A DNA stretch of 64,000 bases from Chaunax sp. Z400 (Eukaryota; Chordata; Actinopteri; Lophiiformes; Chaunacidae), in NCBI GenBank assembly GCA_037577475.1, contig CM075188.1:12324501-12388500 (forward strand), written 5' to 3'. Positions within the stretch are counted from its first letter, which is position 1; every line of letters starts with the position of its first letter. Shown here piece after piece: positions 27,092 through 39,136 of this stretch. The notes beneath the pieces are model-generated. The model was not told the origin of the DNA, did not search any database, and worked only from the letters and a program-made list of their open reading frames with translations. The translations under genes and the position numbers were made by a program.

Positions 27092-30000
27092 CTACACAAA
27101 GGAGACAACAGAGTGAAATTGCTATTTATGTCCCCTCTCTGAGATTCATTTATCCGTCTTGTAACTCATTACACTGTGTTACCATGCCTACAGCACAGCA
27201 GACAAAATATTATAAATCACTGCTGCAGATCTGAACAGACTTCGCTTCCAGTTGTAGCTATATAAAAGACAATCATCAACCGTTAACCACATGATTACAT
27301 GAACAAAATTTTACAGATTTTAATTGAAGGCAAATCTAGGCTTGTTTTCCATTTGAGGAAATGCTGAAAAATGTACCAACTCTTCTTGAAGAGTCTCAGA
27401 TGGAATCTGTATGAACAATCCTTGTGAGAGAGACTGCTCCAATCGGACCATGTGCAACAATCCTGCAGGGTTCATGTGCATATTAATCAGCACAAGAACT
27501 GTGTTTTTACCTCTTGCTGAGTAATTTGTACCCAGGCAACATTTTTCAACAAATACAGAGCAAAGCTGAGAGAACATTCTGCTTGGAATATTAATCAGTC
27601 ATACTGTATTTATACTTCTGTTGTGAAAGCAGCATAAAAACAACCAACACAATTCAGAAAAGATAATTTACCTGCATTGTTTGCCAGTGCTGTCCTCAAG
27701 CATTGTATAGCACCTACCACCAAGTGAAATATCTGAGCCATTAGTTATGACGCTCTACTAATTGCTGCCAGTGATTAACATGTTTTTATAAAATATCTAT
27801 TCTCCAGCTGCTAATCGTAACCTATTTCCTCCATTCCCTCCTTTGTCTCCTTCTGTTTATCTTGTGCAAAGTGTTCCCAGCTACACCTTCCTGTCACTCC
27901 CAGGTGAGGGCTCCAGTATCACAGACGATACTCCCTGTGCACCTTACCTGAGAGGAGGAAAAGGAATGGAGTAGGGGCAACAAGGACAGTGGAGTGTCAG
28001 AATAGCAAGTCACTGTTTGTGTATCTCATTTTTTGCAGCTATTTAACCATAAAAAAGGGGAGGGGGGGGAGAGTATTTTGGAGTAAACAATCACAAACTA
28101 AGAGTCTACACATACTAACCGAGTTAACCTTTTATTTGTAAGTGTAAGTATCTTCAGTGTCCCAGAGAGTCTTTGCAAGAGCATGGTAATGTGGCTTTTG
28201 TGGCTTTTAACAGCAGGAGTATTGGTTTACAGGAATTCGAAAGCAGTAAAACTTTGCATTCAGGCCAAGCATACACTGCCAACACCGAACTCCAATTCTT
28301 ATTCAGTGTCTCTCTCTCTCTCCCTCTATTCATACATTATTATCATATTTTATATAGAAATCAAATCTGACAAAAATGTGTAGCCTATTTACAATATTGA
28401 TAAAACAGGCCTTGCCTTTAGACTATTTTACAGCCCCTATTCCAGAAATGTTGGGACTACATATATTGTGAGTATAGAAAGTGATGCCTCTGTACCAACA
28501 TTATGCTGGTATCAAATTCAGAGTAAGTATGTATATGTATAAACATTAAATACATTGTCTATTTTACTTTGTTTTGTATGTTTAGTTGCTACATAGGCAG
28601 AGCAGTTGTGGTTTGAATGAATAAATGCCTGTGAGATAATTAACAGTGTTAATACGTACAAGAATGCAAGAATGTGTGAATCTAGTGTTAAATGAATCAG
28701 CTGTCCACTTTTAGACTGAAATGAAACCACATGACGCATCATCTTGAAAAGTGAGAGCAGTTTTTCCATTTCTAATCATTCTTAAAACAAACAGGTATTC
28801 ATATTTAAAATACTTGTATTCAGTTTAAAAATACTTACAATATGAATAACCATTCGGTTCAGAATGTACTGTGTATTTTTTTGTCTTCTTCAAACTAATT
28901 ACTTCTTTCAATATTTAGACAAGAGACTTATCTACACTAGCCAGATTTATCTAAGGCCTTGAGTAAACTCTTCTGCCTTCTTTGTGACTGTAATGCCACC
29001 TGGTGGAGAGAAGCACCCACTACAGTTCAACCATCAGCTGAAGGTCAGAGAGGATCAATTTGACAACAATGGCACGTCTGAACAAAAGGCTGCTAACAGA
29101 AATTATATCCTCACTCAGTGTCAGTTAAATGTACTATGTGTGGTTTCATATCTCTTTGTGTCATTTCTCTTCCCAATGAAGAGAGGTGTAAGTGAGGGCG
29201 TCCCCACAAATGCCACATATCAACACCTGAGCATGTCTTTAGCTTACATCTAACGTGTGTGTATGGGAGTGCATATCTAGGACGATCTTCCCTATCTATT
29301 TTTGCAGCTGGGCTGTGTGGTTAGAGTGATGTTCCGATGGTGTGGCATCTTGGGCCTCCGCATACAGTAACAGTCCATAGGCCAGGCTTTTCCACCACAG
29401 TTTAACTGTTGCCCATCACGGCTGTCAAACCCCACAACCATAAAAATGCATGGATTGGTCCCTTTGAGCCTGTTGATTGTCACATTTTTGCTCTGCAAGT
29501 TTGAAAAAAAAGAGAGGCTCAAGCTTAACAGTCAATTAAAAAAAACACAAAAAAGTGTAGTTCAAATTATAACAAATCTAAACCATATATTAAATTATTT
29601 AGTCAAAATAGAGTAATATTCTGTCAGATCTGGATGTAGCGAGCAGATATGAGCAGCATGGAGAATTAAGAATGATATCTTGAAGCAAAAAGCTGGAAGA
29701 TAAATAAAAAACTTAAATTCATATTAGCAAGTCATTTCAAAACCATTCTGTCATGCCCATACAATATGTGCATTGGAATAGTTGTCGGTCTGCTTGTTCC
29801 TTCTGTTCATATTTGCCGTACAGAGATCCCTTCCTAATGCTAAGGGATTGGCAAAATATCCAGTCCTCTTTCTGTGCAATATAAAAACATTTGAACTCAA
29901 GTCAAGCTAAAGCTAATACGAATCTTCAGCAGTCTGACTTTGTCATGTCTGATCTTTTAAGAACAAATTTCCCTAATTATTTTACTGTTCCTCTGCCTCC

Positions 30001-33000
30001 AAGCAAGGGAGTGATGTTCAGAGAAACAATTTCGTACCTGTTTCATTTGACTAACTCAACATGCTGAACTTCATATTAGCTTCAGCTTTAGTACAGAGTG
30101 CCTTCTATGGATTTTAATAAGAAAGACTTGAAATAATATTAACCTGTCCTTTAATAAATATTGATGTTATGTTTGAAAACCTTAAGCCTAAAGCAGAAAT
30201 CAAACACATCGAAGAAACACCTTCTATGTATTAGGATACAGAGAGTTTCACCCTGCTGGAGGGAGTAAAATAAAAAAGTAGCAAGTCAAAAACAGTGAGT
30301 CATATTACTCATGCCAGTTTATTGGCCAGTTGCCAAAGGAAAGCAAGCCCTGCAAACATTTGTAAAACTTATTTATTCCCACATCTTTTTTTAATATTTG
30401 GTAGAATTCAAATGTTATTTATAGGCCTATAAAAATGTCACATCTTGCTAAGATTCACATTCTTACTGCAGCATCAGCAGCTGGAGAGAAAATCACAACA
30501 GGAGGACATGACAAGTTTACAAAATGGAAATATGAACAACCTGCTGAATCTGAAATGGATAAAAAGCCACAATGCCCCTTGCACTAACCAATAAACTAGA
30601 GCAGTGAGAAATGGTAAATTGAATTAAAATGAATTTAACTCCTTCCTTTTCCTCAAGTGATTGTTAATTGACAAACAAAAAAACATTACTGAGCACAGCG
30701 AGATGTACAGTTCAGGAAACGTCTATTTTAACTCTATCGTGATTATCACTTTACATAAACTTTACACTCAAAGAGGCCACGTTTCACTGTGCATTTAATG
30801 GGAGATTGTCACAGGACCTCAGTAGGGCTTAACATAACCATGACCCAGAGAAAGCCCTTAGTTGTGGACAGCTTCTCAATACTATAAGGCTTTCATGTGG
30901 TCCTGAACAAAAATCACACTGCAGCTGACTATGAAGAGGCGATGCTCTCTGTGCTTATTGAGGCTCAACTTCCTGTACAAAGTGTTTAACAGTTCAGCCA
31001 TGAGTTAAGCAGCAGGAATCAGGCCAACACTCACACGACTCTCCTTGGAAGGACTGTAAAATAAATCTGGTATGGCATGACGTACAAAAAGAGGTTAAAC
31101 AGGCTGAGATAAAGCCAAAGAAAATGGTCAATAAGAGGACTTCCATTTTAAAGTTCAAAGTAGCACATGGTGGGCTTTGGGGTGGGGGTGACATCACAAA
31201 TTCAAAAGTTACTGGAACAAAGTGATTAGAGAAACCCCCTTGTGTGAGTCACCTCACAACTGACACCTGAAAAAAAGTGGTTTTACTTTGTTCAGTGAAA
31301 TTGGCACATAAATTACAGACATGTGGCAAATTAAACCTGAATAAATGAGTGGAGAAACATAATGAATGCAGATGTTTCCACACGGATGCACTGGATGGTG
31401 CAATTAATATTCAATCATGGCCTGTGACACGCAGAAAGAAGCTGAGCAGGCCCAGTGGTTTCTGATTTTGAATGAAAATGGCTGGAGGAAAGGTGTAAGT
31501 GAAATTGACAGAGGGCTTATTGTTGTTTCCATCTCAAAGACTGAATTGACCGGTGTTTTAATAGGAGCAAAGAACACGGTGACATCTGCCTTTAGTTCTA
31601 TTGGAAAGATATCAGCAAATAGTGTTGGACATTGTGGTTAATAGCACACATTTGATTTTGATGCTCACGTGTTAGTATGATGTGTGAGTAAAAACAGAAG
31701 AGCAACTCCTCATCAGGTGTCAGGACATGATCAGACTGTCCATCGACAATTATAGTGAAGGGTATAAAAGTGTATAAGAGGGTTGCAGTGCATAAACCTT
31801 TTATTTCAAAGATGAATGCACATTTGAGAGTTCAGTGGTGTAAAGGCCACAGATACTGACCCAAAGAGATGTGGTAAATAGTGTTTGGTTAAGTGATATT
31901 CTTGAGAAACAGGCACTAACAGTAGAGGCCAGAATGCTTGACTCTGATTGGCTCCTCCTCCCTGTGCCACCTGTTTGTCATTCCCTCGTTATCCCAGAGT
32001 ATTTAGTCTGTGTGATTCCTACTTTGTCACATATACCAACCATCTCTCCTCATGTATTCTTGTGTTTTTTCAAGTACGTTTTCTCTTATGATTTTCCTGT
32101 GTTTGTTCTGTTTTTTTTACTTTGACTGTTTTCTGGATATTGCTTCTATCTACCGTTTTGGATTTGCTCACATGGTTTTCTTGGATCTCTTGTGTACTAA
32201 AATTGTCTGCCTGTATTTGCACTCTGAGCATGCCCTACCCTTTGGATACTGTTGCCTGTTTTGGAATACCTGTTCTGGTTTTGACTCTAGACAGTTTTTT
32301 GATAATACATCTCTGAACTGCACTCCAAGTGTCTCTACTGTGGGTCTGTACTTTGGTCCTCATTCTGAACTGCTTGAATTCTGATACTAATCACTTACAG
32401 TATATCAGTAATCAGTAGAAACAAATCTTAAAAACGCTACAACACTACAAAAACAAATACTAATCAACAGAAGCCAATACAAGATCCAAGTTCCAACCCA
32501 ATACAATGAAGCCTTTTTAAACCCATAACATCGTCATTATGCACATAAAAAGCAGGCTTGATTGGTGTCCCCAATATCTAACAATAAAACTCAAGAAATT
32601 GAAGCCTAAGTCCACAAACAATTTAATTTAAACAGTACTCATGGCTAAATGCAAATTATGTTTGGAAATACTTAAATGGGACACATCGTGTCATCTCATC
32701 CACTTTGTCTCAAGCACCAAACACGTATTCATCCACAGTTGACTGTAGTTCCAAACAAAATACACTATTTCCTCCTGTTAAAATTGTGTTTGCTGATAAA
32801 AAATCATTAATCAGGAAATTATTAAGCCTTAAACTATAAATTGGTTATAAAGACTTATGTCTTTGTTTTTTTTTGTTTTTTTCAGACACAGACACAAGGG
32901 ATGGATGTAAGTTAAAGGCTGGCAGAGATGTCGGAGCTGACGAGGCAGTGAAGTGTGGTATGTTCTGGAGTAAGGCAGAGGCTTGAGACAGTTGGCGGTG

Positions 33001-33509
33001 GTGGTATATGGACTGGCACAGCAAACTATATGCAGGAAATGCATGTTAGCAAAAAGCACAAGGGAAAAACAACACGAGGAGATTTAACTTTACTGAATGA
33101 TCAAGAGAGCCAATACCACAACAGCTGGCAGAACAAGCTGGCAATGAGTAGATGAAGAGCCAGAGTTCTTATACTGCAGCTGATGAGCTGATTGTAGGTG
33201 TGGAGATCGTCCAGGTACCAGGAATTAGGAAGCCATGCCCATCACACTCACACACTGACAGGCAGGGGAGGGAGGAGAGACAAGGGATGCAAGAGAAACC
33301 AGAGAAACACTAGGAGGCACGGCCAGAGCTGTGACGTTACATCTTCATTAGGTACAAACAAGATTAGGGTGAGTACCACAGAGGGGCCGAGAAATCAGGT
33401 AATGAAAATAATGAGTACAATACTAACAAATTATTGGTTTTGGTCTTTCATGGGTATCTGTTGACAACAAGAACGAGAATTAATGCCCAAAACAGTCAAG
33501 TTGCCCAGT
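27092..33509. other. atp8b3 upstream and intergenic sequence, no gene recognised
   Basis: The first part probably holds the non-coding first exon and promoter of atp8b3, neither of which I can place. The rest is AT-rich, with short frames that do not resemble any protein. A repeat copy lies at about 31925-32395. Confidence 0.6.
31925..32395 (+). repeat. Interspersed repeat, copy 1 (related to the element at 45.8-48.2 kb)
   Basis: The segment TGATTGGCTCCTCCTCCCTG and following GCCACCTGTTTGTCATTCCC matches TGATTGTCTCCTCCTCCCTG...GCCACCTGTGTGTCATTGTC near 46.1 kb in the same orientation. The rest is T-rich with similar phrases (TTTGGATTT, CTGCACTCC). The frames across it are not genes. Confidence 0.6.
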
Positions 33510-34147
33510 TTTGCTCACCACATTCTTGACATGATTCACTGATCGAAGTACTGCATGCATTCTATAAAAGGAGCATTATTATTGTTAGTTTCCCATGCAT
33601 TCATCAAGACACAAATTGCAAAAATAAAGTAAGTTTTTTTGGGTGATGATAAAAGTAGCTTAGCATGCAATAGGCACCCGGTTGTGCAATTTGCATCACT
33701 TAGACCTGTAGCAAAGCCCTGTTGGAATCAGATTTGGGAATTATTTCATTTGTTAAAAATGACTGAGTGAGTCAGCTTTTCAATTTGTCAGTAGACTTCA
33801 GAGTTTTACACCTGAAACTCTCTCCTCTTTGTTAAAAGTTGACTGGGGCTGGAGAGGTGTGATTTACATATGTCACAAACATTTCAGACAAATGATGTGT
33901 CACCAGCCAAGCATTAGACACCGTCATTAGACTAAAATTACATCATTACTCAGATGGGTTTTATTCATTTAATAAATTTGATTAATTGGTAAAGTGCACA
34001 ATGATCCTAAAACCTCCTCTAAAGTATCTCTTTAAATTGGTTGAGAGAGGAAATGATGACTGCACTTTAACAGAGACACTTCTGCTTCACAATAGCTATA
34101 TCAAGCTATACCATGGGAACAGTGATAGGTGATTGAAATGATGTAAC
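33510..34147 (+). repeat. Long inverted repeat, arm 1
   Basis: About 638 bp that reappears in reverse complement at 52110-52738. Homology begins at GTTTTGCTCACCACATTC and ends at AATGATGTAA. By eye the arms are roughly 93-95% identical over most of the length. Arm 1 has one extra ~19-bp piece (TTTTTTTGGGTGATGATAA, about 33632-33650). No open frame. It could be a repeat family or a local inverted duplication. Confidence 0.9.
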
Positions 34148-36210
34148 ACTGTGTGTGTGCCATCAGAATAATCACCAGCAGTCAATATGATCTCGTACTG
34201 TATGCTGCTACCTCTTTAAAAATCTGGAGACTAACTTTGTACTTTGAAAGACTAACCTGACTGTTTGAACATGGCTGACTGTGGCCTCTGTAGTTACAGT
34301 GAGTCAGACAGAAAAATCTGCTGGAGTTTTCTACAAACACAGAGCTGAAAGTTCAGAGGACATTCCCCTCCTGAGCTGGACAGCCCCCATTGGTGCCACA
34401 TGAGGAAATGTGCAGAAAAGTAATCTTGTACAATGCAGTCTGGTTTTGCAGCTTTGTGGTATTGTTAAGTGCAGTTATTCACCTGTTGGGAGAAGTTGTT
34501 TTCATTCCAGGCTTTCATTCATCAGAATGGCCAAACATGAAAGTGGTCAGGATTGTGCTTCTTGTATAAATCTGAACTTGGTAAATTGATTTGGTAGTTT
34601 TGCAGCTGATATTCCTGGTATTACCCAATTATGAGTTGACTTATAGCCGTTTTGACTTCATCTTGTACCCATAGTGATTCAATCTTAGTGAGGAAGCACT
34701 CAATTGATAACTGTAACTCCATTATTACTATTGGTAGGTAGCCTTTGTTGCAGGATTTAAGAGACTTAAATGCTAGTTTGCTATCTGGATGCAGTGGATG
34801 GTCTGAACCAGTGAAGAATGAGAATTTCAAACGCTTGTCATAACACCAGTCAGCTGAAACAGCTGAGAAAATGAATAGATTTTTTTTTTAAATGTACCTC
34901 TCATGTGCAACATCAACCACAAAGCTTCAACATTTTAACAAGACTTATTATCTGTAGTAACACATCAATAAAATTGTTAGATAGAGATTTATACCACATT
35001 TAAATACTAACTGTAGATATTATTATATTAAACATACTAATAACTGAATGCATGGCACTGTATACCTCACACATACGTATTGGCATATGAATGTATTCAT
35101 TTTGTTTGCATGACAACATGTTAACATGAGCACATGTAAGATGGATCGATGGACCATAGGAGTAACCATATATCCATGTGAGCAGTTTTTCCCTCAAACC
35201 GGGCTTTGAACTGCCGTAATATGTAAAACTCCTTAAATACTACATTAGTTCAAAATGAAGAAGTGTGTATGCTAATTTACCAAATGACTCAAAGGTAATA
35301 TGTCTAAATTAGAAAATCAAGTCAGACAAGACAATGCCTTTGCATAGGCTATGGTTTATTTCTCAGACCACCCTGTCATACACAGCTCTCATGTATGCTC
35401 AGTGTCAATTTTCTGCAGTCACTATCTGGGGCTATCAGCTGCTCTCATGAACATCTGTCCAATAGCACCGTGACACACCTTCATTGTTAGCCTATCATCT
35501 TGCTGCTGTCTTTTTTAAATATGATTCTCTCTGTATGTCTACTTCATTCATGCTGCTGTTATGCATGTCCTACACCTCCCCATCACTGCCCAGTAATCGC
35601 AGATTCACCAACATTTCATCAGCCTCATTAGTCTCAGCAGTGCCATCAGCCTCCACCACCACCAGTGGATGGATTCACATGCTGCTGCTCAGGGCAGGTG
35701 CCCTTTGATCACAGTCTCCCTGAAAGGTCTAAGCACCAAACATTTTCAGACAGACTAATTATCACACATCACCTGCTGTAATAAACAATTATATTTATTT
35801 CATTCACTTGTCTCTCCTGATTGAAGTAGAAGTTACGAGTTGTGATGCTGAACCAGAGCATGGTAGATAATTATGTTGGTCTTTCGGAAAATGTTTGAAT
35901 ATTTTATGGTACAAAGTTAATCCTTGAATTAACTTATTAATAAACATTTTTACCAGTCTGAATGTGTGCCTGATTTCTGTTTTATGAATTATTTTCAAAA
36001 TGGTTTGTGATTGGTCTCTAACATACTTTCTTTTACTGTTTAAACAATTGTCCGTCCAATATCATTCACATTAAAAGCAAAACCACGTGCAAATCTGCTT
36101 TGGTTGTACATAAATAAAGTTCAGTGGACATGGCCGCATTAGTATCCTGCTCTGCTGGCAGACTGCTGAGGATCATGCGAATCGATGTGCAGTAACAAAA
36201 AAAACCTAAC
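34148..36210. other. Intergenic sequence upstream of the first NFIL3-like gene
   Basis: AT-rich sequence without recognisable exons. The only notable element is a perfect palindromic E-box CACGTG at 36084-36089, which may belong to the promoter that follows. Confidence 0.6.
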
Positions 36211-36216
36211 AAAAAA

Positions 36217-36227
36217 AAAATAGGTCA
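36217..36227 (+). promoter_or_regulatory. RORE (ROR/REV-ERB element), distal
   Basis: AAAATAGGTCA fits the RORE consensus WAWNTRGGTCA at every position. It is about 190 bp upstream of the predicted transcription start of the first NFIL3-like gene. Confidence 0.5.
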
Positions 36228-36376
36228 GTTGATCCAAAGTGACTCATTTCAGTCTCCCCTGTTGGTTTGAACTTGCTCACACAGTTGTCAGACTTCTTCT
36301 CTCCAAGTGAAGTTGCCGGATGAGTTTCCACAGCAGTCACCGCCAGGTCACAACCCGGTGGGCTGTATACACACAG

Positions 36377-36387
36377 TGACCTATATA
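36377..36387 (-). promoter_or_regulatory. RORE overlapping the TATA region
   Basis: On the minus strand this reads TATATAGGTCA, a perfect match to WAWNTRGGTCA. Its AT half overlaps the run TATATATATATA (36382-36393) that I take as the TATA box, so factor binding here could affect initiation directly (inference). Confidence 0.5.
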
Positions 36388-36451
36388 TATATACATGTGA
36401 GCACAGCTCATCGGCTCTGCTCTATTCAGCAGCGCTCATTGTGATTGACAG
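36382..36451 (+). promoter_or_regulatory. Predicted TATA promoter and 5'-UTR exon of nfil3-like gene 1
   Basis: A TATA run is followed about 30 bp on by the likely start (near 36415). A short exon then ends at a perfect donor, GACAG/GTAAGG (36451/36452). The partner acceptor is TTCTCCACAG ending at 37060, just before the coding exon. A TTCACGTAAC sequence in the intron (36464-36473) resembles the D-box/E4BP4 half-site and could allow autoregulation; that is speculative. Confidence 0.5.
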
Positions 36452-37069
36452 GTAAGGGCAGACTTCACGTAACATTCCTAAACTTTATATATTTTTAATG
36501 TAGGCCTATATGTGCTTTGTCAAACGCAGTTGCTCAGTGTGTTGCGTTGTAGGCTATTTAAATAAATATTATGACACTTCATTGCCTTCTTTGTTTTAAC
36601 CTAATAAAGTTGTTCGTATGCTGCAAGTGTTGCTGGAGTTTTTGCCTTTTTAACCTGAAGAAAGGTTTACTTTTCCTATCATGATCCAAAATATTCCACA
36701 ATCGTGAAAAAAAAATCCTGCATTCAAAAATGTTTTCATCAGTAAAATGTAGGTAGGCCTACTTCAAGGGAACAGTTATATTGTTGGATTATTATCACTA
36801 ATGCATTAACATGCATTCAACACTTAATGTTGTAGCTCGGTAGTTTTACCGTGTTTGCAATTTACGAACAATCTTTCAGTTTATGAACTGTGAACATTTT
36901 GTGTGCTGCTGTTCTAAAATAAAATAATATCCAAATATTAACTAAGCTTTCAGTTGATAATTTAGTTACTAACCATTGCATAGATAGCAATCTATCACTG
37001 CAGATCTTCTTTTTTTTTCATTTTGAAATAAAAATATCCTTGACTCTAACTTCTCCACAGTCTAGAGTC

Positions 37070-38038
37070 ATGTCCACTTTGAGGAGCTCTGGCCCTGCGG
37101 GACCCGCTGCTCCGCGCCAGCCCTGCTCCTCTCTGGTCGGAACCAATGGTAACATGTTACCTGATTCATGGAACACCGGACTCTTCTTGCCTGTGTCAAG
37201 GTCCTCCCTACTCAGTCGACGTCTCTTACGTTTAGGCGCCTGTAACGACCACGGCTTCGTTACGCGCCGCAAGAGAGAGATGATACCCGCCGACAAGAAG
37301 GATGCCAGCTACTGGAATAAGCGGCACAAGAACAACAAGGCGGCGAAGCGTTCCAGAGAGAAAACGAGGCTGAAAGACCTGATGCTGGAGGGTCAGCTGT
37401 TGGCTCTTAGGGACGAGAACGCAAAGCTGCAGGCTCAGGTGCACTGCCTGCAGTATCACACCAGCCTGAGAGAAGAAAAGCACAGAACACCTGCTGAAGC
37501 CTCTACTTTGACTTCATCGCCTCACACCCATACCCTTTTCCAGGCTGGATTCTGGGGTGAAAACAGGAGTAACCCAGCTTCTAACCAGGGTGTGAGGCAA
37601 CAAGAAAAAGCTATCCAACCATTTGAGGTTAAGATGCCTTGTTTTAATCCAACTACAGGTTTTGGTGGTTTTGATCCACACAGTTTTCACACTAATCATC
37701 ATCGAGGCCTCCTTCCCCTCGCCGGGCCCCGTGTCCGCCCTTCCCAATCAGTCTTGGAGTGGAGGAGATCAACGGAGGCAGAAATGGATGCTCAGCGACA
37801 AGTCTCCTCCAGTGATGACATCACCAGCTCCACTGACGCGTCTTCCCATCTCGCCTCTTCCATCCGAGCATTTCTGCCAACACCTGACACACTCCACCAT
37901 GCCTCCATCCTCTCATATCCACCTCCAAATTGCCTGGTGCCCTATGTTGATCACCCAGCAGTGTGTAATCATTTTCTGCTGCCTTGGCGGTCTTACCATA
38001 TGGCCCCATCGGCTGTCTACCCTGGCCTGCCTGTATAA
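37070..38038 (+). CDS. NFIL3/E4BP4-like bZIP transcription factor 1
   Basis: NFIL3 proteins are bZIP repressors of PAR-type D-box sites in clock, immune and developmental control. The whole 322-residue frame is one exon, as usual for the family. I start at ATG 37070 because the acceptor TTCTCCACAG ends at 37060; the upstream in-frame ATG at 37040 is in the intron. RRKREMIPADKKDASYW (about 66-82) is the NFIL3 N-flank. The basic region NKAAKRSR is at 89-96, and zipper leucines fall at 106, 113, 120 and 127. Beyond the zipper it is Ser/Pro/His-rich and unlike mammalian NFIL3, which is longer (about 460 residues). Fish have several lineage-specific nfil3 copies, so I give no number. It is in the same orientation as a second copy 10 kb downstream. 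Confidence 0.88.
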   Translation: MSTLRSSGPAGPAAPRQPCSSLVGTNGNMLPDSWNTGLFLPVSRSSLLSRRLLRLGACNDHGFVTRRKREMIPADKKDASYWNKRHKNNKAAKRSREKTRLKDLMLEGQLLALRDENAKLQAQVHCLQYHTSLREEKHRTPAEASTLTSSPHTHTLFQAGFWGENRSNPASNQGVRQQEKAIQPFEVKMPCFNPTTGFGGFDPHSFHTNHHRGLLPLAGPRVRPSQSVLEWRRSTEAEMDAQRQVSSSDDITSSTDASSHLASSIRAFLPTPDTLHHASILSYPPPNCLVPYVDHPAVCNHFLLPWRSYHMAPSAVYPGLPV

Positions 38039-38423
38039 ATGCAGGTGAGCCTCAGCCAGGGTCTCGGTGTGGAGGCAGATATTCAAAGGGAGGTCAGGAG
38101 CCGGTTCAGCAACACCCCAAGGATAAAAAATATTAGGGAAATATATTTGTGATGCTGCAATCATGTCATTTAAAACATAATTACAGCTGCATTTTTTAGT
38201 TGTCAATGAACACAAAAGAGGCATTATAATACATAAATTACATAACAAGCCTGAATCTAACTTATAAGCCTTTCATTTTTATTATATTGAGAAAATGAAA
38301 CGAGTACAAATTTGTATATCATCTGAATTAACTGTGGATTTACTCTATCTACTGTGGTTTTATGTGTTTATAGAACAAAACAGTTACACGTACGGACCAG
38401 TGCTGTCAGAGGTCCTCTATACC

Positions 38424-39136
38424 CTCTATAGCAGCGGTCCCGTACCTTTTTTACGCCCGTACTATGTTAGACAATATTTTCGCGGACCGGCTATCAAGGT
38501 GTGACGGAAATATACGGCAAACGGCATAAAAACAACAGGATAAGTATTATCTGTATAACTAATAATTTAATAATAACTAATAACTATTAATTTTTTTTCT
38601 TTTAAAAAACTCCAACGGCTTGTCTTTTAATGCCGGGTGCTGTGGCTCCAAGTGCCGAAGCAGTTTTGAAGGCTTCATTGACTCATTTGCTGGCCTGTCA
38701 CCACATATTACGCAGACGGGGTTTGGCGCGTGTGAATCACTGTCGCAATGAAGCCGTGTTTTAGATAGAACTCCTGGTGTCGTCTTTTAAACGCAGCTTT
38801 CTTTTTCTTAGCGGTAGCAGGCTCTTCTTTTGTCTCCTCATTGGGCCTTTTCCCCGTTGCAAAGAAGCTCTCCAAGGATGTTTGTTTTTTTACTCATTTT
38901 AGCTGCTTTATTTTTACGGTATAATATTACGTAGACAAGCTTCCTGACGTGCAAAAAACGTGCGAACGGATGACATGACGGAAGACTATCCGGTCATTTT
39001 CAAAATAAAACATCTTTCAGATTCTGAGAGTCAATAAAATGAAAATAAAACAATTCTTTCTTCGCGACCCGGCACCACATGACCCGCGACCCGGTACCGG
39101 GTCGTGACCCCAAGGTTGGGGACCGCTGCTCTATAG
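38424..39136. mobile_element. hAT DNA transposon insertion with 8-bp target duplication
   Basis: The element runs from 38432 to 39128. Its termini are CAGCGGTCCC(gt)ACC at left and GGTTGGGGACCGCTG at right, inverted copies of the hAT-type CAGCGGTCCCCAACC end. It is flanked by perfect copies of CTCTATAG (38424-38431 and 39129-39136). An 8-bp duplication is the hallmark of hAT insertion. It carries the remnant of a BED zinc finger on the minus strand and sits about 390 bp after the stop of the first NFIL3-like gene. Confidence 0.9.
38608..38888 (-). pseudogene. hAT transposase remnant: BED zinc finger fragment
   Basis: On the minus strand, one frame gives SLESFFATGKRPNEE and a lysine-rich stretch. 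After a frameshift another gives CVICGDRPANES...KLLRHLEPQHP. The C-x2-C and H-x4-H spacing is that of a BED zinc finger, found at the N-terminus of hAT transposases and ZBED proteins. The catalytic region is absent, so the copy is non-autonomous. Confidence 0.7.

Noticed and set aside
37040..37069. Upstream in-frame ATG for NFIL3-like protein 1
   Set aside because: It precedes the TTCTCCACAG acceptor that ends at 37060, so it would be spliced out; the ATG at 37070 is the first in the exon.
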